Positions 26,750 to 35,372 of a stretch of DNA of 64,000 nucleotides are shown here, piece after piece (position 1 is the first letter of the stretch; each line of letters starts with the position of its first letter). The position numbers and the translations under genes are program-made. The notes under the pieces are model-generated. The model was given only the letters and a program-made list of their open reading frames with translations, was not told the origin of the DNA and did no database searches. Source of the DNA: Allochromatium humboldtianum (GTDB lineage Bacteria; Pseudomonadota; Gammaproteobacteria; Chromatiales; Chromatiaceae); contig NZ_JABZEO010000004.1 of the NCBI RefSeq assembly GCF_013385175.1, positions 1 to 64,000 on the forward strand, in the 5' to 3' direction.

Positions 26750-29700
26750 TCAGGCGGCGGTCGGTGACGAAGCCCGGTGCAGATCGCTGCCCCTGAGCGA
26801 CTCCCAGGTGACATAGAGCGTCGGAATCACCACCAGCGTCAGCAGCGAGGCCACCAACAGTCCGCCCATGATGGCGAAGGCCATGGGGCCCCAGAACACC
26901 GTCGGCGCAATCGGGATGAGTCCCAGAACGGTGGACATGGCGGTCAGCATGATCGGTCGTACCCGCGATAGGCTCGCGTCCACCACGGCATCCCAGATGG
27001 GCCGCCCGCTGGCGCGCTCCTGCTCGATCTGGGTGATCAGGATGACCGAATTCTTGGCGATCATGCCGATCAGCGCCAGGATGCCGAGGATGGCCACGAA
27101 CCCGAGCGGTCGCCCGGAGATCAGCAGCGCCCCCACGACGCCGATGAGGCCGAGCGGCACCACACTCAGCACCATCGCCAACAGCGCGAAGCGACGCAGC
27201 TGGAACATCAGCAGCGTCAGCATCAGGAACAGCATCAGCGGCACCACGGCCATCACCGAGGCGCGCGACTCGGCGCTCTCCTCGACGGTTCCGCCGACCT
27301 CGATGTGGTAGCCGACCGGCAGGCCGTCGGCCAGCGCGGCCACCCCTTCGGCCAGTCCGTCGACCACGGTCTCGGGCAGCAGGCCAGGGGCCGTGTCCGC
27401 CTGCACCGTGAGCGTCGGCACCCGGTCCCGTCGCCAGATCAGCGGCAGATCCTGGCCGAAGTCGAAGGTGGCGATCTGGTTCAGCGGGATGGTGCGCCCG
27501 TCGCCGAGGGCCACCGGCAGGGTCTGCAGGGTCGTGGTCGAGAGCGTCTGTCCGCCGACCTCACGGGCAACGACGTCGATCAGGAAGATGTCGTCGCGGA
27601 CCTGGGTCACGCGGCTGCCCGAGATGTGGGCGCTGAGCACCGCCGCCACCGCCTGCGAGGACAGGCCCAAGCGGCGTGCCTCGTCCTGGTCGATGCGGAT
27701 GGTGACCTCGCGGGCGGTCTCCATCCAGTCGAAGTTGATCTGCCGGGTCAGCGACGAGTCGGCCATCAGCGTCGCCAGCTCCAGCGCGATGCCGCGTAGC
27801 CGCTCCGGGTCCGGGCCGCTGACGCGGTATTGCACGGGCCAGCCCACGGGCGGTCCCAGCTCCAGCGGAGAGACGCGGGTCACGGCCTCCGGAAAGACCT
27901 CCGGCAACAGCGTCGTCAGACGCTCCTCGATGCGCTGGCGTCCCTCGAAGTCCTTGGCCACCAGCACCGCCTGGGCATAGAAGGGGTTCGGCAACTGGAC
28001 GTTGAGCGGCAGGTAGAAGCGGATCGCGCCCTGGCCGACATAGGTGCTCCAGTGGTCCAGGTCCGGATCCTCCGCCAGGATCGCGTCCAGCCTTTCCGCC
28101 GCCGCCTCGGTGGCGTGGATGGAGGCGTTCTGCGGCAGGGTCAGGTCCACCAGCAGGTCCACGCGGTCGGAGGCCGGGAAGAACTGTTGCGGGATCAGCC
28201 GCACGCCGAGGATGGCCACCACGAACAGCACCAGGGTGACCAGAAGGGTCAGCCAGCGCAGGCGCATGGCGCCATTCAGCAGGCCACGGTACAGGCGCAG
28301 CGCCCGGCCCGGCGCCGCGCCCGCGGTCTGCGCCGGCGCCTTCAGCAGGGCCGTGCCAAGCAGCGGCGCAAAGACCACGGCGACGAACCAGGACACCAGC
28401 AGCGCGATGGCCACCACCGCGAAGATCGAAAAGGTGTACTCGCCGGCGCTGCTCCGGGCAAAGCCGATGGGCACGAACCCGGCGATGGTCACCAGCGTTC
28501 CGGTCAACATCGCGAACGCGAGCGTGCGATACGCATAGGTGGCCGCCTCGTGCTTCGGCTCGCCCAGCGCAAGGCGCCGGGTCATGGCATCGACGGTGGT
28601 CATGGCGTCGTCCACCAGCAGCGCCAGCGCGATGATCAGCGCGCCCAGCGAGATGCGGTGCAGGTCGATGTTCGCGAGATCCATCAGCGCGAACACCAGC
28701 GCCAGCGTCAGCGGGATGGTCAGCGCCACGACGGTGCCGGCACGCACGCCGAGCGCGATGAAACCGATCGCCAGGATGATCGCGATGGCCTGCCAGAGCG
28801 AGGTCGTGAAATCCGAGATGGCCTCGTCCACGGTCACCGGCTGGTCGGCGACACGCATGACATCGATGCCGAGGGGCAGCTCCCCGACGATGGCGGCCAT
28901 CTGCGACTTCAACCTGTCGCCCAGGGTCAGGATGTCGCCGCCCTCGCGCATGGCGATGGCGAGTCCGAGCGCCGGCTCGCCGTTGACGCGGAACATCGAC
29001 TGCGGCGGATCCACATAGCCGCGGCGTACCTGGGCGATGTCGCCGAGCCGCAGCATGCGCCCGCCGACGGCGAAGCTGACCTCCAGCAGATCCGTCGTGT
29101 CGTGGAAGGCCCCGGAGACCCGCAGCGAGATGGCCTCGTCGCCGGTCTGGAGCACGCCAGTGGGCGTGACGACGTTCTGCGCCTGCAGCGCGGCCGTCAG
29201 CGCCGCCGGGGCGATGCCGAGTCCGGCGAGTTCGTCCATCGCGAACTCGATGTAGAAGCGCTCGTCCTGGGCGCCGAGGATGTCGATCTTCGCGACGTCC
29301 GGCACCCGCAGCAGTTGCGAGCGCACGTCTTCGACGTAGTCGCGCAGCTCGCGATGACTGAAGCCGTCGGCGGTGAAGCCGTAGATGATGCCGTAGGTGT
29401 CGCCGAACTCGTCGTCGAAGCGCGGACCCACCAGCCCCTGCGGCAATGTGTGGCGGATGTCGCCGACCTTCTTGCGGATCTGGTACCAGGCATCCTCGAT
29501 GGCCTCCGCTGGTGTGCCGCCATCGAGGTCCACGAAGATCGTCGTGCTGCCCGCACGCGTGAAGCTGCGCAGCCGGTCCACATGCGGGGCCTCCTGCAGC
29601 GTGCGCTCCAGCCGCTCTGTGACCTGATCCAGCGTGTCCTGGAGCGTCGCCCCCGGCCAGGCGGCGCCCACCACCATGGTGCGGATCGTGAATGCCGGAT

Positions 29701-29818
29701 CCTCGGCACGGCCGAGCTTGAAGAAGGCGCCGACGCCGGCCGCGACGGCGACGATCATCAGATAGACGACGACGGAGCGGTGGTTGATCGCCCATTCGGA
29801 CAGGTTGAACGGCTTCAT
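26750..29818 (-). CDS. RND-family efflux pump, inner-membrane subunit
   Basis: A 1022-residue protein with the AcrB-like plan: a first membrane segment at RSVVVYLMIVAV, a large periplasmic loop, TM4 with ALLVDDAMTTVDAMTRR (paired Asp of the proton relay), a second loop, and TM10-12 ending in GLLVASLLTLVVIPTLYV. It uses proton-motive force to export hydrophobic compounds, with the adaptor encoded upstream; ATGA overlap with that gene shows coupling. No outer-membrane TolC-type gene is adjacent, so a distant one must serve. It is closest in style to HAE1-type pumps of the AcrB/VexF group. Confidence 0.93.
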   Translation of the reverse strand: MKPFNLSEWAINHRSVVVYLMIVAVAAGVGAFFKLGRAEDPAFTIRTMVVGAAWPGATLQDTLDQVTERLERTLQEAPHVDRLRSFTRAGSTTIFVDLDGGTPAEAIEDAWYQIRKKVGDIRHTLPQGLVGPRFDDEFGDTYGIIYGFTADGFSHRELRDYVEDVRSQLLRVPDVAKIDILGAQDERFYIEFAMDELAGLGIAPAALTAALQAQNVVTPTGVLQTGDEAISLRVSGAFHDTTDLLEVSFAVGGRMLRLGDIAQVRRGYVDPPQSMFRVNGEPALGLAIAMREGGDILTLGDRLKSQMAAIVGELPLGIDVMRVADQPVTVDEAISDFTTSLWQAIAIILAIGFIALGVRAGTVVALTIPLTLALVFALMDLANIDLHRISLGALIIALALLVDDAMTTVDAMTRRLALGEPKHEAATYAYRTLAFAMLTGTLVTIAGFVPIGFARSSAGEYTFSIFAVVAIALLVSWFVAVVFAPLLGTALLKAPAQTAGAAPGRALRLYRGLLNGAMRLRWLTLLVTLVLFVVAILGVRLIPQQFFPASDRVDLLVDLTLPQNASIHATEAAAERLDAILAEDPDLDHWSTYVGQGAIRFYLPLNVQLPNPFYAQAVLVAKDFEGRQRIEERLTTLLPEVFPEAVTRVSPLELGPPVGWPVQYRVSGPDPERLRGIALELATLMADSSLTRQINFDWMETAREVTIRIDQDEARRLGLSSQAVAAVLSAHISGSRVTQVRDDIFLIDVVAREVGGQTLSTTTLQTLPVALGDGRTIPLNQIATFDFGQDLPLIWRRDRVPTLTVQADTAPGLLPETVVDGLAEGVAALADGLPVGYHIEVGGTVEESAESRASVMAVVPLMLFLMLTLLMFQLRRFALLAMVLSVVPLGLIGVVGALLISGRPLGFVAILGILALIGMIAKNSVILITQIEQERASGRPIWDAVVDASLSRVRPIMLTAMSTVLGLIPIAPTVFWGPMAFAIMGGLLVASLLTLVVIPTLYVTWESLRGSDLHRASSPTAA

Positions 29819-31008
29819 CGTGGCGTCCCGCCGGTCGTTTCGCCCGCGCTCTCGGGCGCGGCCTCATCGGAGACCGCCGGCGCCGACACCGCACCGAGCA
29901 GGCGCACCGGCTGATCCGGGCGCAGACTCTGCACGCCCGCTGTCACCACCAGATCGCCCGGCATGAGTCCGTGCTGCACCAGCACCCTGTCCAGCTCATA
30001 GGCGATCACGTCGATGTTGCGCAGCGCCACCCGCTGCGTGCCCGGGTCCACCACCCACACCGCCGGTTGCCCGTCGGCGCGAGTCAGCGCCGCGGCCGGG
30101 ATCGAAATGCCCTCGGCGCCGCCGCCGACCGGCACCTTGCCGCTCACTGAGGAGCCGAGCCGGAGCGCCTCCGGCGGATTGGCGAGACCGACCCGCACCC
30201 GGAAGGTGCGCGTCACCGGGTCCGCTTGCGGCGAGATCTCGCGCACGCGCCCCAGCGCGCGCACGTTGGGATCTGTGGTGGAGACGACCTCGATCACCGT
30301 GTCCGCCGCCAAGGCATCCTTGACCCGCGGCGGGAAGTCGAAGACCGCATCCCGGCCGCCCTCGCGTGCGAGCTGGACCACCATCTGGCCTGCGGCCACG
30401 ACCTCCCCCGGCTCGGCGCCGCGGGCGGTGACAGTGCCGGCGGCATCGGCCACCAGTTCGGTGAACGAGCGCTGGTTCTCGGCGCTGCGCAGCTTGGCCT
30501 CGGCGGCCTCCACCTGGGCCTCGGCCGCATTGCGCGACTCGACGGCCCGGTCGAACTGCTGCCGGGCGACGAAGCCGCGCGCCACCATCGGTTCATAGCG
30601 GGCGATGGTGTTGCGCGTCTCCACCAGCCGCGCCATCGCCGCGGCGACGTTGGCGCGCGCCGCATCGACCGCGTTCTGCGCCGTCTCCGGATCCAGCCGC
30701 GCGACCGTCTGTCCTGCCCGAACCCGGTCGCCGACGTTGACCGTGCGCTGGATCAGTTGGCCGCCGACGCGGAAGGCTAGGTTGATGCTGTCCTCGGCCT
30801 CGATGGTGCCGCTCAGCCTGATCTCCTCGCCGCCGCCGGTTTCGACGACCTCGGCCACCCGCACCGGACGAATGGGTTCAGGTGCGGCTGAGGATTCTGC
30901 GGATTGCTCGAACTCGCAGCCTCCGATCAGCAGCGCCGTGCACATGGAGGCGACGGTGACAAGTGCCGATCGATACCTTGACGTGCGTTGTGAGACCGCC
31001 TGTTGCAT
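29815..31008 (-). CDS. RND efflux periplasmic adaptor (membrane fusion protein)
   Basis: A 397-residue lipoprotein (CTALLIGGCEFEQ lipobox). It has the adaptor order: barrel strand RPVRVAEVVETGGGEEIRLSG, lipoyl half VGGQLIQRTVNVGDRVRAGQTVARLD, an Ala-rich coiled-coil hairpin around 115-170, a second lipoyl half GTVTARGAEPGEVVAAGQ, and a C-terminal barrel. GAGGGA precedes the ATG at 31008; an upstream in-frame start would spoil the signal peptide. It joins the RND pump to an outer-membrane channel. Confidence 0.92.
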   Translation of the reverse strand: MQQAVSQRTSRYRSALVTVASMCTALLIGGCEFEQSAESSAAPEPIRPVRVAEVVETGGGEEIRLSGTIEAEDSINLAFRVGGQLIQRTVNVGDRVRAGQTVARLDPETAQNAVDAARANVAAAMARLVETRNTIARYEPMVARGFVARQQFDRAVESRNAAEAQVEAAEAKLRSAENQRSFTELVADAAGTVTARGAEPGEVVAAGQMVVQLAREGGRDAVFDFPPRVKDALAADTVIEVVSTTDPNVRALGRVREISPQADPVTRTFRVRVGLANPPEALRLGSSVSGKVPVGGGAEGISIPAAALTRADGQPAVWVVDPGTQRVALRNIDVIAYELDRVLVQHGLMPGDLVVTAGVQSLRPDQPVRLLGAVSAPAVSDEAAPESAGETTGGTPR

Positions 31009-31167
31009 AGGACATCCCTCGTGCTGGTTACGGCGATCGCCGACGTCCAAGTGAGCGGTCGATAAGGACCGCGGCCGCCGGATCTCGCCTCCCGGCAACG
31101 CGCTCGGCGTTTGCGCGCGGACGGGACAAAGATGCGTAGGATAGTCAGGCTGAGGTGTGACCGGCTA

Positions 31168-31183
31168 TTGCACGTTGGTTAAA
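31168..31183 (+). promoter_or_regulatory. Shared 16-bp inverted-repeat motif, copy 3
   Basis: TTGCACG-TT-GGTTAAA, preceded by CTA as in copy 1 (CTATTGGACC versus CTATTGCACG). It lies in the 374-bp divergent gap between the RND adaptor gene and mnhE, 160 bp from the former start and 200 bp from the latter. The rest of the gap shows no gene. Confidence 0.55.
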
Positions 31184-31382
31184 GCCGGGGCGCACGGGAG
31201 ACCGATCGAGTAGGGCGCTCCAGCGGGACGGAAACGAGAGACACGGCTGCGGCGTTGCTTGTTGCGGGTCGCAGCTTCATGGCATCATGGGGTCGAATCT
31301 AGCGCGCTGTTGGGCGATCGATGGATTTCACGCTGTCTTTGCTTCGCATATCCTTTCGGACATACTCGATTGAGGGCACGGA

Positions 31383-31949
31383 ATGGAGTCTCTTCGTCCG
31401 GTTGTAAATCGTGACCTTCAACGCCATGGTGATCAAGGCTTGCCTTTTGCCCGATCCGCACTCGCACGCGGTCTCGCGTTCTACGGCGGCTGGCTGTTGC
31501 TCGCCGATCCCCGTCTGCCGGTCACGCCCGTGCTGCTCGCGGATCTGGCGGCAGGCGTCCCGGCGGCGGCCGCCGCGACCTGGGCCAGTCTGCGGCTTCT
31601 GCCGCCGACCGCCGGACGGATTCGTTACGGCGCACTGGTCCGGCTCGTCTGGCGTCTGCTGTCGCAGTCGGTCGTTTCGGGGATCGATGTCGCGCGGCGC
31701 ACCCTGTCGCCCCGGCTGTCGCTGCAACCCGGTTATCTGACCTATCCGACACGTCTCCCGCCGGGTCCGGGGCGCGCCGTCTTCGGCGCCCTGACCGGTC
31801 TCATGCCCGGCACCCTGCCGGTCGGCACGGATGCGGCGGGCCGGCTCGTCTATCACTGTCTGGATGTCATGCAGCCGGTGGCGGAGTCGCTGGCCATCGA
31901 CGAAACCCTGTTGCTCCAGGTGCTGGGTCAAGACGATGGACATCGCTGA
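31383..31949 (+). CDS. mnhE: Mrp-type Na+/H+ antiporter subunit E
   Basis: A 188-residue membrane protein. Hydrophobic N-terminal segments precede the conserved MnhE core: LVRLVWRLLSQSVVSGIDVARRTL and a soluble tail with LTGLMPGTLPVG and HCLDVMQPV. It is the first gene of a seven-gene cluster in which every gene overlaps the next or nearly so. GAGGGC lies upstream of the ATG. Confidence 0.85.
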   Translation: MESLRPVVNRDLQRHGDQGLPFARSALARGLAFYGGWLLLADPRLPVTPVLLADLAAGVPAAAAATWASLRLLPPTAGRIRYGALVRLVWRLLSQSVVSGIDVARRTLSPRLSLQPGYLTYPTRLPPGPGRAVFGALTGLMPGTLPVGTDAAGRLVYHCLDVMQPVAESLAIDETLLLQVLGQDDGHR

Positions 31950-32229
31950 CTTTATGCTCGCCGCCGCCGTGTTCGTGCTGGCGACGGTGGCGCTGGGACT
32001 GATCCGCGTCCTGCGCGGTCCCGGCGATGTGGACCGCATGATGGCGGCGCAATTGCTGGGGACCGGCGGGGTCGCGGCGCTCCTGTTGCTCGGTGTCGCC
32101 ACGGACATGAATGCCATCACCGATCTCGCCCTGGTGCTGGCGCTGCTCGCCGCCCTTGCCTCGGTGGCCCTGGCGGCCGGTGCGCGACGCCCGGAGTCGG
32201 AACCGGTTTCGGACGAGAACCGCCCATGA
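31936..32229 (+). CDS. mnhF: Mrp-type Na+/H+ antiporter subunit F
   Basis: A 97-residue protein with three membrane helices. LIRVLRGPGDVDRMMAAQLLGTGGVA is the MnhF signature (RxxxGP..DR). It starts inside the mnhE 3' end and overlaps mnhG by 4 bp (ATGA). Confidence 0.88.
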   Translation: MDIADFMLAAAVFVLATVALGLIRVLRGPGDVDRMMAAQLLGTGGVAALLLLGVATDMNAITDLALVLALLAALASVALAAGARRPESEPVSDENRP

Positions 32230-32543
32230 CGCTTGCCCTGAACCTCTTCAGTGTCGCCGCGATCTCGCTGGGCGCGTTCTTTTTTCTCGCCGGCACGGTC
32301 GGGCTGCTGCGCTTCCCCGATACCCTGACCCGTCTGCACGCTTTGACCAAGGCGGACAATCTGGGACTGGGTCTGATCGTGCTGGGTCTGCTGCCTCAGG
32401 TCGGTTGGCCCGTCGGCGGACTCAAGCTGATCGCGGTCTGGCTGCTGACGCTGCTCGCCGGGGCCACGGTTGGCCGGCTCATGGCCCGGACCGCGCGATC
32501 CGATGCCTGGGATCGATCCGCCGACGCGGAGCCGCCGCGATGA
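32226..32543 (+). CDS. mnhG: Mrp-type Na+/H+ antiporter subunit G
   Basis: A 105-residue protein with three helices. The MnhG signature GTVGLLRFPDTLTRLHALTKADNLGLGL is complete. It overlaps the next gene by 4 bp. Confidence 0.9.
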   Translation: MTLALNLFSVAAISLGAFFFLAGTVGLLRFPDTLTRLHALTKADNLGLGLIVLGLLPQVGWPVGGLKLIAVWLLTLLAGATVGRLMARTARSDAWDRSADAEPPR

Positions 32544-33496
32544 GCGCCGCCCTGATCGTCGACCTGGGTCTGGCGCTGTCGATCCTGGGTCTGGGCGTCT
32601 GGACCGTCGCCGCCCGCTCGCACAATGGCGCGGTGGTCGGCTATATCGCTTACGGTCTGCTGGTCGCACTCGTCTGGGTGCGTCTCGCAGCGGTGGATGT
32701 GGCCCTGACCGAAGCGGCGATCGGGAGCGGGCTGACCGGCCTGCTGCTGCTCGGCGTCGCGACCCGTCTGCCGCGATCCGCGCGCCAGCCCAGCCCGACG
32801 GCGGGACGGTGGACGCGGCTCCTGGCCGGTGTCCTGAGCGCGACAGTCGCTGGCGGTCTGGCAGCGGTCGTGCTGCTCCTGCCTGATCCCGCGCCGACCC
32901 TGGCCCCGTCCGTCGCGGCCAATCTCCCAGCGACCGGACTCGGCAATCCGGTCACCGGCGTGCTCATCGCCTTCCGCGCCATCGATACCCTGCTCGAATC
33001 CGTGGTGCTGGTCTTCGCTATCATCGGCGTCTGGTCGCTCGCGCCCAAAGACGGCTGGGGCGAGCGTCCGGGCTGGCTGCGTCCCGCGCCGCTGGGCAGC
33101 GCCCTGACCCTGCTGGCCCAACTGCTGCCCCCGATCGGCATTCTGGTCGGCATCCATCTGTTCTGGACCGGCGCCAATGCGCCCGGCGGCGCCTTTCAGG
33201 GCGGCGCGGTGCTCGCTGCGATGTGGGTGCTCGCGATGATCGCCGGACTGACCCGACCGCCGGCGGTCAGTCGTCGTCGGCTGCGTCTGGTGCTGGTGAT
33301 CGGACCGGCGCTCTTTCTGGCGGTCGGGGTGGCGGGGATCTGGCTTGCCGGAGACTTTCTGGCCTACCCGGTCGCCTATGCCAAGCCACTGATCCTCGTC
33401 ATCGAAGCGGCGCTCACCCTGTCCATCGCGGCGGCGCTGGGTCTCCTGCTGGCCGGCCCGCCCGAAGCCCCGTCCGCAGCGGAGCGCCAGCCATGA
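32540..33496 (+). CDS. Fused MbhD/MbhE-MnhB-type antiporter subunit
   Basis: A 318-residue membrane protein joining parts that are separate in many Mrp/Mbh complexes. Residues about 1-90 are MbhD-like (DUF4040; VDVALTEAAIGSGLTGLLLLG). About 115-175 are MbhE-like (FRAIDTLLESVVLVFAIIGVWSL). About 190-310 are MnhB (LFWTGANAPGGAFQGGAVLAAMW). Elsewhere the MbhD/E part is usually carried on the C-terminus of MnhA. The ATGA overlap with mnhG supports the start at 32540. Confidence 0.85.
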   Translation: MSAALIVDLGLALSILGLGVWTVAARSHNGAVVGYIAYGLLVALVWVRLAAVDVALTEAAIGSGLTGLLLLGVATRLPRSARQPSPTAGRWTRLLAGVLSATVAGGLAAVVLLLPDPAPTLAPSVAANLPATGLGNPVTGVLIAFRAIDTLLESVVLVFAIIGVWSLAPKDGWGERPGWLRPAPLGSALTLLAQLLPPIGILVGIHLFWTGANAPGGAFQGGAVLAAMWVLAMIAGLTRPPAVSRRRLRLVLVIGPALFLAVGVAGIWLAGDFLAYPVAYAKPLILVIEAALTLSIAAALGLLLAGPPEAPSAAERQP

Positions 33497-33819
33497 CCGC
33501 CGTGACCCTCTTCGGACTCTGCGGCGCGGCCCTGGTCGGTCTGGGGCTCTATGGCCTGATCGTCCTGCCCGGCGCGTTGCGCCGGATCATCGCCTTCAAT
33601 CTGCTCGGCAGCGGGGTCTTTCTGCTGTTCGGCGTCATCGCCCGACGCGGCGGCGGCGCGATCGCCGGGACCGGCAGCGATCCGGTGCCCCAGGCGCTCA
33701 TCATCACCGGGCTGGTGGTCGCCTTCGCCGCCACGGCGCTGGCGGTCGCCCTGCTGCGGCGTCTGCTCCAGGAAACCGGGCGCGACGATTGGGATGAAGC
33801 AGGTGAGGCCGACCGCTGA
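33493..33819 (+). CDS. mnhC: Mrp-type antiporter subunit C (NuoK-like)
   Basis: A 108-residue protein with three helices: GLYGLIVLPGALRRIIAFNLLGSGVFLLF, then DPVPQALIITGLVVAFAATALAVALL, the MnhC/NuoK hallmark. It overlaps both neighbours. Confidence 0.9.
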   Translation: MTAVTLFGLCGAALVGLGLYGLIVLPGALRRIIAFNLLGSGVFLLFGVIARRGGGAIAGTGSDPVPQALIITGLVVAFAATALAVALLRRLLQETGRDDWDEAGEADR

Positions 33820-35372
33820 TGGATCTGTCGGTCATGCTCGATCATCTCCTCGCCGTGGGCGGCAATCTGCTGGTGCTGGCGCTGATGCTGCCGGTCGCGA
33901 GCCTGATGCTCGCCTTCGCCCTCGGCGGACGCCATGCCGAACGCATCGCACTCATGACCCTGCCACTCGGACTCGCCATTGCAGTCGCCATCGCGGCGGC
34001 AGTCCTGTATGGCGATGCGCCGCTGCACACCGATCTGGGCGGCTGGGCGCCACCGCTCGGCGTGGCGCTGCGGGCGGACGGACTCTCGGCCATCATGCTG
34101 CTGACCACTGCCGTGGTGATGGTCGCCGTCGGACTCTTCGCGCGGGCCGATTTTCAGGCGCCGCGCGGCGCGACCGAGACCCGCGCGTCCTTCGCCTTCT
34201 GGACCCTGCTGCTCGCGCTCTGGGCGGCGCTGAACGCGGTCTTTCTGGGCGAGGATCTGTTCAATCTCTATGTCGCGCTGGAACTGCTGACCTTCGCCGC
34301 AATTCCGCTGGTCTGTCTGGACGGACGCGCGCCGACGCTGGCGGCGGCGCTGCGCTATCTGATGTTTGCGCTGCTGGGTTCGGTTCTCTATCTGCTCGGG
34401 GCGGCGCTGTTCTACGGCGCCTATGGCACCCTCGACATCGGCCAGCTTGCCGCACGCATCGGCGGTGATGACCCACTGGAGCCGGCGGCTCTGATCGCCG
34501 CTGCGCTGATGACGGCGGGACTGGCCGCCAAGACGGCGCTTTTCCCGGTACATCTCTGGCTGCCGCCCGCTCACGCCGGCGCCCCGGCGGCGGCGAGCGC
34601 ACTGCTCTCCGCGCTGGCGGTCAAGGCGTCCTTCTTTCTGATCCTGCGCATCTGGTTCGATGTGATGCCCGAGCTGCTGGCGCAGATGGCGGCGCAGATT
34701 CTCGCCGCGCTCGGTGCGGCGGCGATCCTCTTCGGCGGCGTGCTGGCGCTGCGTCAGGCGCGGCTCAAGATGCTCATCGCCTACTCGACCATCGCGCAAC
34801 TCGGCTATCTCTTTCTGGTCTTTCCGCTGGTCGCGAGTCCCGAAACGGCATCGCTCGCGGAGCTGCGCAATGCGCCCGGCGTCTGGACCGGCGGCGTGCT
34901 GCAACTGGTTTCGCATGCCTGCGCCAAGGCCGCGATGTTCATGGCGGCGGGACTCATCGCCGCCTCGCTCGGTCACGACCGGATTCAGGATTTAGGCGGC
35001 ATCGGGCGCGCCCTGCCGATGACCCTCTTCGCCTTCGGGATCGCCGGGCTGTCGCTGATGGGACTGCCGCCAAGCGGCGGCTTCATGGCGAAGTGGCTGC
35101 TGCTGTCGGCGGCGCTCCAGAGCGGCCAGTGGTGGTGGATGCTGGTCATACTCGCGGGCGGTCTGCTCACCGGCGCCTATCTCTATCGCGTGCTGGCCCC
35201 GGCGCTGTTCGCCCAGAATCCGCCCCCGGCGCCGGTCAAGCCGGTGGATCGCTCGCGCGAATGGGTGGTGCTCGGACTGGCGCTGATCTCGGTGCTGCTC
35301 GGTCTGGTGCCGCTGTCGGCCTTCTCGCTGATCCAGATCGGTCGTGATGTCAGCGGGATCGGTCTGCCCTGA
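33819..35372 (+). CDS. mnhD: Mrp-type antiporter subunit D (NuoM/N-like)
   Basis: A 517-residue proton-channel subunit with about 14 helices. The TM5 Glu region reads GEDLFNLYVALELLTFAAIPLV. The TM7 Lys region reads AGLAAKTALFPVHLWLPPAHAGAPAAASALLSAL, and IAYSTIAQLGYLFLVF follows. These residues form the proton path in complex-I-type antiporter subunits. It overlaps the next gene by 1 bp (TGATG). Confidence 0.93.
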   Translation: MDLSVMLDHLLAVGGNLLVLALMLPVASLMLAFALGGRHAERIALMTLPLGLAIAVAIAAAVLYGDAPLHTDLGGWAPPLGVALRADGLSAIMLLTTAVVMVAVGLFARADFQAPRGATETRASFAFWTLLLALWAALNAVFLGEDLFNLYVALELLTFAAIPLVCLDGRAPTLAAALRYLMFALLGSVLYLLGAALFYGAYGTLDIGQLAARIGGDDPLEPAALIAAALMTAGLAAKTALFPVHLWLPPAHAGAPAAASALLSALAVKASFFLILRIWFDVMPELLAQMAAQILAALGAAAILFGGVLALRQARLKMLIAYSTIAQLGYLFLVFPLVASPETASLAELRNAPGVWTGGVLQLVSHACAKAAMFMAAGLIAASLGHDRIQDLGGIGRALPMTLFAFGIAGLSLMGLPPSGGFMAKWLLLSAALQSGQWWWMLVILAGGLLTGAYLYRVLAPALFAQNPPPAPVKPVDRSREWVVLGLALISVLLGLVPLSAFSLIQIGRDVSGIGLP